Shown: one piece after another, positions 30,837 through 35,014 of the stretch | Position numbering within the stretch: position 1 is the first letter of the stretch | Layout of the letters: the number at the start of each line of letters is the position of its first letter | Virus record (IMG/VR): IMGVR_UViG_3300037584_003778 | Span: 1-35,014 of that record | Source of the DNA: a virus | Length of the DNA: 35,014 nt | Direction: 5' to 3' (one strand) | Notes under the pieces: model-generated | The model's database searches: none | The model's input: the letters and a program-made list of their open reading frames with translations, nothing else | Told to the model about the DNA's origin: nothing | Translations under genes and position numbers: made by a program

Positions 30837-30855
30837 GCCAAATAAGGAGAATAAA

Positions 30856-31302
30856 ATGAAAAATGATAAAATAAAAAAAGGTTTACAAAAATTTTCTGGA
30901 AACATTGTTCAAGAAATTGAAGCAAAGTATTTAGAAAAGAAAAGAAACCAAAAATGCTTATCTGATTATTGTGATGGTGATTTGTCAGATGATATGTATA
31001 CTGATGGAATTGAATGGGAGCAGTATACTTGTGATAAGTGTGGTGCTTTGCATGAAGTTCCAATTTCTCGTAATCATTCAATTACTCGTAATGATGATGG
31101 TTTTGATGAGGTTGATATTGATAGGCATTGGGATGATCTGGAAATGATTGATGAAGATTATGCAGATGCAGAAGATGAAGAATGTTGTAATACTTGTGGT
31201 GAAACTGCTACAATAGAATTAAATGGATGGTCACCATCATTATGGGTTTGTGATGATGCTGAATGTGCAAAACAAATATTAATAAATGAGATGGGAGAAT
31301 AA
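30856..31302 (+). CDS. Zinc-ribbon protein, 148 residues
   Basis: The ATG at 30856 has AAGGAGAATAAA; a longer reading from 30817 would start inside the ribozyme and is rejected. Two cysteine pairs are seen in each half: C-x3-YC then TCDKCG near residues 34-62, and ECCNTCGE then WVCDDAEC near 108-137. This gives two zinc ribbons separated by an acidic linker (DEVDIDRHWDDLEMIDEDY). Such proteins bind nucleic acid or act as small transcription factors. The strong acid content recalls the gene before it. Confidence 0.65.
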   Translation: MKNDKIKKGLQKFSGNIVQEIEAKYLEKKRNQKCLSDYCDGDLSDDMYTDGIEWEQYTCDKCGALHEVPISRNHSITRNDDGFDEVDIDRHWDDLEMIDEDYADAEDEECCNTCGETATIELNGWSPSLWVCDDAECAKQILINEMGE

Positions 31303-31303
31303 A

Positions 31304-31444
31304 ATGGAAGATTTTGAAAAACTATATGATTGTATTAAAGATGTAATTGCAACAGATGAAGAATTAGATTTAAATCTTGATTGCATTAAAAAACTTAAAA
31401 AAGCATATAACAATTTATGTGATGAAGAAATGGAAAAATTATAA
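31304..31444 (+). CDS. Small acidic helical protein, 46 residues
   Basis: The product MEDFEKLYDCIKDVIATDEE and its Lys-rich end make two helices. GGGAGAATAAA precedes the ATG. It is separated by one base from both the upstream and downstream ORFs. Its three cysteines (residues 10, 27 and 39) are irregularly spaced. The function is unknown. Confidence 0.55.
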   Translation: MEDFEKLYDCIKDVIATDEELDLNLDCIKKLKKAYNNLCDEEMEKL

Positions 31445-31445
31445 A

Positions 31446-31592
31446 ATGAATAAATGTTGTAAAGACTATAATAACTTGGAATTTGAATCTGTTGGTAGCT
31501 GCTTCGGTTATAATATTTATAGTTGTAATAAATGTGGTCAAAGATTTGATGTTCCAATAGAACCTAATTTTGATCAAATGGAGGAATTATAA
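31446..31592 (+). CDS. Small zinc-ribbon protein, 48 residues
   Basis: The start is the ATG at 31446, reading MNKCCKDYNNLEFESVGSCF, and not an upstream in-frame ATG inside the previous gene. C4-C5 and C-x2-C (SCNKCGQRFDVP) make a likely zinc site that resembles the N-terminal ribbon of the 148-residue protein (TCDKCGALHEVP). The two may share an origin by partial duplication. It ends where the ribosome site of the next peptide (GGAGGAATTATAA) lies. Confidence 0.55.
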   Translation: MNKCCKDYNNLEFESVGSCFGYNIYSCNKCGQRFDVPIEPNFDQMEEL

Positions 31593-31670
31593 ATGGTGGT
31601 TGATTTAAGTCCTATATCTTTAATAGTTATATGTTTAACTATTATAATTATTACTTTTCTTAAAAAATGA
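31593..31670 (+). CDS. 25-residue membrane peptide
   Basis: MVVDLSPISLIVICLTIIII and TFLKK form a single membrane helix with a basic end. The strong GGAGGAATTATAA site and the four-base ATGA overlap with the next ORF support translation. It resembles other small membrane peptides of this phage. The function is unknown. Confidence 0.55.
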   Translation: MVVDLSPISLIVICLTIIIITFLKK

Positions 31671-31984
31671 CCTATGATGAACTCTCCAGAATGCAAGAAT
31701 CCTATAGCCCCAGATCTAAAAAACCTGGGGTTGATTCTCGCTATGACCTACGAAGTTACTTCCGTCATACAAGTTTGGATAATTTCTTAATGATGGGACA
31801 ATCCAATTTCAATCCTATCCCTATGCCTTTATCAAGCCCTTCTAGTAAGCATATTATAAATTTGAACCTAGAAGTCTATAAAACCAACCATTCAAATTCG
31901 GATTCAAATATAAATCCGATTATATATTATATCCAAACAAAAAGTTTTAACTTGCACAGAAAATTTGATGGAATTATATTATAA
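31667..31984 (+). CDS. Doubtful 105-residue ORF over a structured segment
   Basis: The reading frame starts on an ATGA overlap with the peptide before it, but the product (MTYDELSRMQESYSPRSKKP onward) has unusual Ser/Pro/Asn content and codon choice unlike its neighbours. The DNA holds a CCCCAG/CTGGGG hairpin (31708-31713 with 31725-31730) and a TCGGATT/AATCCGA hairpin (31898-31904 with 31913-31919). This may be an untranslated region or a gene in decay. I keep it as a weak candidate. Confidence 0.35.
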   Translation: MTYDELSRMQESYSPRSKKPGVDSRYDLRSYFRHTSLDNFLMMGQSNFNPIPMPLSSPSSKHIINLNLEVYKTNHSNSDSNINPIIYYIQTKSFNLHRKFDGIIL

Positions 31985-32005
31985 TTATGAATTATGAAAG
32001 ATTAT

Positions 32006-32034
32006 TTGCAAAAGTCCTCAATTATATATTATAT
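32006..32034 (+). promoter_or_regulatory. Possible promoter of the repressor gene
   Basis: TTGCAA at 32006-32011 is followed after about 17 bases by TTATAT, with AT-rich DNA around it. It lies 25 bases before the TTG start of the XRE gene, behind the hairpins at 31898-31919. The -10 is poor, so the call is tentative. Confidence 0.3.
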
Positions 32035-32058
32035 TTGATTAAATATAAGGAGCAAAAA

Positions 32059-32286
32059 TTGGAAAGATACGAAAATACTATAAAGATCCACATAAGAAAT
32101 GCTGGATTATTACAAAATTGGGTTGCAGCCCAATTAGAAGTACATGAAACTGAATTTTCTAGGTGGGTTAGCGGATCCAGGAAGCCAAATTCTAAACAAT
32201 TAACAAAATTATGTCGTATCCTAAGTACATCACGACAAACTTTGTACCCAAATGGTACATATCAAAAACGATTCAAAATACAATAA
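32059..32286 (+). CDS. XRE/Cro-type helix-turn-helix repressor
   Basis: I choose the TTG start at 32059 because AAGGAG (32047-32052) lies at the proper distance. The upstream in-frame ATG at 31987 lacks a ribosome site. The 75 residues carry AGLLQNWVAAQLEVHETEFS and RWVSGSRKPNSKQLTKLCRI, the five-helix Cro/XRE DNA-binding fold with LxxxxRxP and an S-R-x-P motif. It probably controls the early operon, and a site like the control-region palindrome lies in its own 3' end. No integrase is present, so a lysogeny role is unproven. The gene's small size suits Cro. Confidence 0.75.
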   Translation: MERYENTIKIHIRNAGLLQNWVAAQLEVHETEFSRWVSGSRKPNSKQLTKLCRILSTSRQTLYPNGTYQKRFKIQ

Positions 32287-32297
32287 GGGAGTAATAA

Positions 32298-32942
32298 ATG
32301 GATATTAGAGAAATTGCAGAAAAATATAACTTAAAAACAAATCAACCTAATATGGATGATAATGACTTTTGGAAACATAAGCAAAGTGGTAAATGGATTA
32401 TTAAACATTCAGCTTGTGAAAAAATAGCTAATATAGAGGGCATTATAATTGGTCCACCACAAATGCTTAATTCAGAACAAAGTTTTGTCAGAATGGTTGT
32501 TACTGGTAAAATGGGCGATAAAATGGAGTGGAGTATTGGCGAAGCTGATACAAAAAATAGTGTTGGATTTTATCAAGGCATGATAGCAGAGAAGCGAGGA
32601 AAAGATAGAGTTATACTAAAATTAATTTCTGCGATAGGTATATACTCATCAGAAGAAACATTTGTTGATGAGCCATTTGATGAGGTAAATGAAAAATACT
32701 TTCCACCTAAACAATTAATTAAAGAGTTTTCAGAATTAAAAGATAGTGAATATTTTAGTGGCGATAAAGATATGCTAAATAATATGTGGAGAGAAACTAA
32801 AAACGATCAAGCATGTGAAACTATTTTATCTATGATGAAAAAGAGAATAGATACAAACAAGAAAAAGAAAAAAAATAAAGCTGAAAAAGAGAATGAGCAG
32901 TTAGATAGCAAAATATCAGCTATTGCTAAAGAGGATAAGTAA
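32298..32942 (+). CDS. Probable ssDNA-annealing recombination protein (Rad52/Sak-like)
   Basis: The 214 residues contain FWKHKQSGKWIIKHSACEKI, a core MGDKMEWSIGEADTKNS and MIAEKRGKDRVILKLISAIG with a YSSEE end. The EKRGKDRVILKL pattern occurs in proteins that sit with single-strand annealing systems in phages (Sak and Rad52-like groups). A Lys-rich linker and a charged C-terminus follow. It neighbours the SpoVG/SSB-like gene and a primosome-like protein, which supports DNA recombination. The family name is not secure. Confidence 0.5.
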   Translation: MDIREIAEKYNLKTNQPNMDDNDFWKHKQSGKWIIKHSACEKIANIEGIIIGPPQMLNSEQSFVRMVVTGKMGDKMEWSIGEADTKNSVGFYQGMIAEKRGKDRVILKLISAIGIYSSEETFVDEPFDEVNEKYFPPKQLIKEFSELKDSEYFSGDKDMLNNMWRETKNDQACETILSMMKKRIDTNKKKKKNKAEKENEQLDSKISAIAKEDK

Positions 32943-33379
32943 TGGCTAAAAATTACGTTATACACAACAGAAATAATTACAATCTTGGTTTAGGTAACCA
33001 TATTGATGGTGATGGTGATTTAGATGCACAATATGCACTTTTGAGAAATGTAGCACTTACTGGAACAGTGGTTAATGGTAATTTTGTAAGTAAAAACAAA
33101 AAACATTTTGGATGGATTGTAGAGTGTGCTAAAAAAGGTTGCCCAATATGTAATGGTATCTTTAAGGATGCTAAAAAAGATGATTACACAATTAAACCAT
33201 TTTATATGAATAAGGTTGTTAAGATAGATAAAGATACTGGTAGGGTTATAGAGAAAAGAAAGCCTACAAAATGGGATAAGTTAGCTAAAGCCACAACAAC
33301 AATTAAAAAAAATAAAGATCCAGATCAGCATCCATTGTACGATTTAATCATAGAAAAGTTTACAAATAAGGGAGAGTAA
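32942..33379 (+). CDS. Hypothetical 145-residue protein
   Basis: It starts MAKNYVIHNRNNYNLGLGNH and overlaps the preceding gene by one base. It has one C-x6-C-x2-C group (VECAKKGCPICNG) near residues 61-70 that may bind zinc. The C-terminus is basic. I see no matching family. The replication-operon context suggests DNA metabolism. Confidence 0.6.
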   Translation: MAKNYVIHNRNNYNLGLGNHIDGDGDLDAQYALLRNVALTGTVVNGNFVSKNKKHFGWIVECAKKGCPICNGIFKDAKKDDYTIKPFYMNKVVKIDKDTGRVIEKRKPTKWDKLAKATTTIKKNKDPDQHPLYDLIIEKFTNKGE

Positions 33380-33532
33380 ATGCAAAAAAATGAACAGATA
33401 ATAAAAATAGTACAAGCAGAATGTAACGATTTTGCAGATAAGATTATGCAAATTTACAACTCTAAAAACATTATGGTACAATTCAATGTGTTTGATCCAG
33501 AAGAAATGAGGCAAGATTGTGAGCATAAATAA
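33380..33532 (+). CDS. Hypothetical 50-residue protein
   Basis: The ATG has GGGAGAGTAA directly upstream and starts one base after the previous stop. The product MQKNEQIIKIVQAECNDFAD and onward is helical and ends MRQDCEHK. It overlaps the next GTG-started ORF by 14 bases. There is no known domain. Confidence 0.55.
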   Translation: MQKNEQIIKIVQAECNDFADKIMQIYNSKNIMVQFNVFDPEEMRQDCEHK

Positions 33533-33692
33533 AATTATTGATGAACTTGACTATCATTTATTGTGGTATAAATGGTTTATTAAGTATCCACCAAATAAAG
33601 AAATAATAGAGTTTAATAAGATGAATAAGTCTAAACAAATGGAATTTTTAATTAACAAGGAGAAAATAAATGAAAATAAGCAGAATGGCTAA
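33519..33692 (+). CDS. Hypothetical 57-residue protein (GTG start)
   Basis: The GTG at 33519 follows GAGG by nine bases. The product begins MSINKIIDELDYHLLWYKWF, has a YPPNKEIIEF centre, and overlaps the SpoVG-like gene by 23 bases. Codon use is similar to its neighbours. The long overlap lowers confidence, though it fills an otherwise empty stretch of the operon. Confidence 0.45.
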   Translation: MSINKIIDELDYHLLWYKWFIKYPPNKEIIEFNKMNKSKQMEFLINKEKINENKQNG

Positions 33693-33939
33693 AGGGGAAT
33701 GGTCTAAAATAAGAGCATTCTTTGATCTGGAAACATCAGATGGCTTTACTATCAAAGGTTTTAAAATAGTTGAAGGTAGTAGTGGTCTATTTGTTGGCTT
33801 TCCTAATCAGAAAAATAAGGATGGTGAATACAATGATACTATCTTTGCCGATAAAACTTTAAAACAAAAAGTGAATCAATTAGCAATTGAACACTATAAC
33901 CAAAGTGGATCATCACAATCTGATGATATACCATTTTAA
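33670..33939 (+). CDS. SpoVG-like single-strand/RNA-binding protein with SSB-like tail
   Basis: The 89 residues read KIRAFFDLETSDGFTIKGFK and IVEGSSGLFVGFPNQKNKDG with DTIFADK after, which is the SpoVG fold pattern (RAFxD, IKGxxIxxG, lfVxxPxxK). The last five residues are DDIPF, the tail found at the end of bacterial single-stranded-DNA-binding proteins, where it docks partner enzymes. The protein is probably a phage SSB substitute. It sits between the annealing-type protein and the primosome-like protein, as expected. Confidence 0.7.
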   Translation: MKISRMAKGEWSKIRAFFDLETSDGFTIKGFKIVEGSSGLFVGFPNQKNKDGEYNDTIFADKTLKQKVNQLAIEHYNQSGSSQSDDIPF

Positions 33940-33952
33940 ATAGGGAGATTAT

Positions 33953-34222
33953 ATGATAAGGGAAACATCTTTAATGGCTTATGATCAGTTAAAGGGTACT
34001 GGAAAACAGCCTAAACAAAAAGACATTATTTATTCAGTACTTAGAAAAAATGTGTCACCAATGACTTTGCAAGAGATATGCAATAAAACTGGTATGGCTA
34101 TAAATTCAGTTTCTGGAAGAGTTAACGACCTAAAGAAAGAAAATAGGGTTGTTGAGTCTTCTAAAAGAAAGTGTAGTGTAACAAGAAAATTAGTGACACC
34201 AGTTACGAGCTTAACTTTCTAA
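33953..34222 (+). CDS. Winged-helix DNA-binding protein
   Basis: The 89 residues contain KDIIYSVLRKNVSPMTLQEI and CNKTGMAINSVSGRVNDLKK, the three-helix core and wing of a winged-helix domain. The VSPMTLQEI...VSGRVNDLKKENRV arrangement is common in phage helix-turn-helix proteins of replication operons. The stop abuts the start of the next gene. It may act as an origin-binding or regulatory factor. Confidence 0.65.
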   Translation: MIRETSLMAYDQLKGTGKQPKQKDIIYSVLRKNVSPMTLQEICNKTGMAINSVSGRVNDLKKENRVVESSKRKCSVTRKLVTPVTSLTF

Positions 34223-34714
34223 ATGTTGGAGATACTAATAAGAGAGGGTAAAGGTAAGCAGCCTACTTGGGTAGACTGGAAAACTTTCATGGGTTTAGTG
34301 AGGACTAAAAAGCAGAAAGTTACTACTAAGCCCTCTCTTAAAGATTTAGATGGATTTTTAGAGTGGTACAATCTCTACTCAAAAAAATGTACGAAAAAAG
34401 AGTCTGCAATTTGGTGGGCAAAAAAAATTACTCCAGATCTGGTAAGTCAGATAATAGAACATACTAAGCTGTATGTTGATAGTACTGAGAAAAAGTTTAG
34501 GCTTGATCCGATAAGGTATTTAAAAAGGGAAAAATGGAACGATGAGATTATTAAGCAAGATAAAAGAATTGAAATTGAAGAATATAAACACGATACAACT
34601 GGAATGCCTATGGGTAAGTGTGAAAGGTGTGGTAAGAAAGATACTTATCTTAATCAATGGGAGTTATATAAAGGCAGCAATTGTTGTAGTGTCAAGGTTT
34701 TACCATTTAAATAA
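34223..34714 (+). CDS. Primosome-like replication protein with zinc site
   Basis: The 163 residues hold a central FLEWYNLYSKKCTKKESAIW followed by PIRYLKREKWNDEI, the YPKK-like core and WxxE end of the C-terminal domain of phage replication proteins such as DnaT or O-like factors. The C-terminus adds CERCGKK and CC, a zinc-binding pair. The N-terminus (LIREGKGKQPTWVDWKTFMG) lacks a clear DNA-binding domain, which the preceding winged-helix gene may supply. It probably recruits the host replisome, since the phage has no polymerase. Confidence 0.6.
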   Translation: MLEILIREGKGKQPTWVDWKTFMGLVRTKKQKVTTKPSLKDLDGFLEWYNLYSKKCTKKESAIWWAKKITPDLVSQIIEHTKLYVDSTEKKFRLDPIRYLKREKWNDEIIKQDKRIEIEEYKHDTTGMPMGKCERCGKKDTYLNQWELYKGSNCCSVKVLPFK

Positions 34715-34722
34715 GAGGAACT

Positions 34723-34893
34723 ATGGAAGATATAAAAAATAATCCTGCTGTTCAATTGTTAATTGCTAAAGAAAAGATAAAGATTGCTAAAATGGGCTTG
34801 AAAGCCATAATAGACCAATCTCCAGATATATCTTCAAATAGAAAAATAGCAGAAACAACTATTGAACACATGGATAATTGCGAAGAAATATAA
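34723..34893 (+). CDS. Hypothetical 56-residue protein
   Basis: The ATG lies after AAGAGGAACT and the product starts MEDIKNNPAVQLLIAKEKIK. It is a helical charged protein that ends NCEEI. Its 3' end runs into the terminal repeat, which is why its last codons also occur at bases 2-22. There is no known domain. Confidence 0.6.
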   Translation: MEDIKNNPAVQLLIAKEKIKIAKMGLKAIIDQSPDISSNRKIAETTIEHMDNCEEI

Positions 34894-35014
34894 ACTTATA
34901 GGGTAGGTACTATGTATAGCAACGAGTTCGCACACTCGACATCTCAGTCCTTCTTAGGCTAACCTACCCTCCATTTTAGGAGAAGTATGAAAACAAAGAA
35001 GTGTCCTATGTGTA
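34872..35014. repeat. Terminal direct repeat, right copy
   Basis: This matches bases 1-143 with G in place of A at 34998 and 35001. It includes a second copy of the cloverleaf-like leader (34900-34973) and the first nine codons of the zinc-finger gene. It shows that the map closes at about 34,871 bp. Confidence 0.9.
34987..35014 (+). CDS. 5' end of the small zinc-finger protein (continues at the left end)
   Basis: The first nine codons of the 74-residue gene reappear here, with silent A to G changes in Lys codons 4 and 5. The window ends in the tenth codon. It is the same locus seen at 116-340 and is not a second gene. Confidence 0.8.

Noticed and set aside
30817-30855. Earlier start for the 148-residue zinc protein
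   Set aside because: It would begin inside the type II hammerhead, and the ATG at 30856 has a clear AAGGAG site.
33918-33924. A third hammerhead core (CTGATGA)
   Set aside because: It lies in the codons for the DDIPF tail of the SpoVG-like gene, with no matching GAA, cleavage site or helices around it.
1-35014. CRISPR array or insertion sequence
   Set aside because: No spaced direct repeats of the right size, and no transposase or integrase is encoded.

Overview
The window is one complete phage genome. Its last 143 bases repeat its first 143 with only two differences, so it closes into a circle of about 34,871 bp. The DNA is very AT-rich, and genes are packed with start/stop overlaps and purine-rich Shine-Dalgarno sites. 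The gene set is that of a tailed phage with a long non-contractile tail: a tail-tube protein, a tail chaperone pair laid out like lambda G/GT, a tape measure and an HK97-like capsid. AT-richness, tiny basic proteins and the tail-fibre style suggest a phage of a marine bacterium. That habitat is inference, and no host gene is present to test it. I see no integrase, DNA polymerase, tRNA of normal form or CRISPR array.

Layout. (a) 1-3432, plus strand: small zinc-finger proteins, a PD-(D/E)XK nuclease resembling a Holliday junction resolvase, micro-proteins, an HNH nuclease, a C5-cytosine methyltransferase and a NinB-like protein. (b) 3413-22635, minus strand: the virion and lysis operon. In transcription order it runs scaffold, major capsid, lysozyme, metallophosphoesterase, small coiled-coil and membrane proteins, fibres, three tiny basic proteins, head-tail connector proteins, tail tube, tail chaperones, tape measure and tail-tip proteins. 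One tail protein of 1219 residues ends in a dockerin-like pair of calcium-binding repeats. (c) 22727-26661, plus strand: large terminase, portal, a virion morphogenesis protein and small membrane/coiled-coil proteins. (d) 26651-27301, minus strand: small terminase, convergent with the large terminase cluster. (e) 27302-27755: a control region with repeated GTACTT motifs. (f) 27756-34893, plus strand: early and replication genes, including two membrane micro-proteins, a GP88-family protein, acidic and zinc-ribbon proteins, an XRE repressor, a probable ssDNA-annealing protein, a SpoVG-like protein with an SSB-like tail, a winged-helix protein and a primosome-like protein. This block runs through the circle junction into (a).

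The most striking result is a pair of hammerhead ribozymes in the early operon, found by reading the sequence. A type I form lies at 28335-28406, just upstream of the GP88 gene. A circularly permuted type II form lies at 30770-30836, between the 246-residue acidic protein and a zinc-ribbon protein. Both carry the full conserved core (CTGATGA, GAA and a cleavage-site C), helices that pair despite unrelated sequences, and the same extra U after CUGAUGA. Each sits between a stop codon and the next Shine-Dalgarno site, so self-cleavage would cut the polycistronic mRNA at gene borders. Other structured leaders occur at the same kind of position, at 29-99, 1060-1125 and 22076-22114. Placing folded RNA directly ahead of ribosome sites seems to be a recurring habit of this phage.
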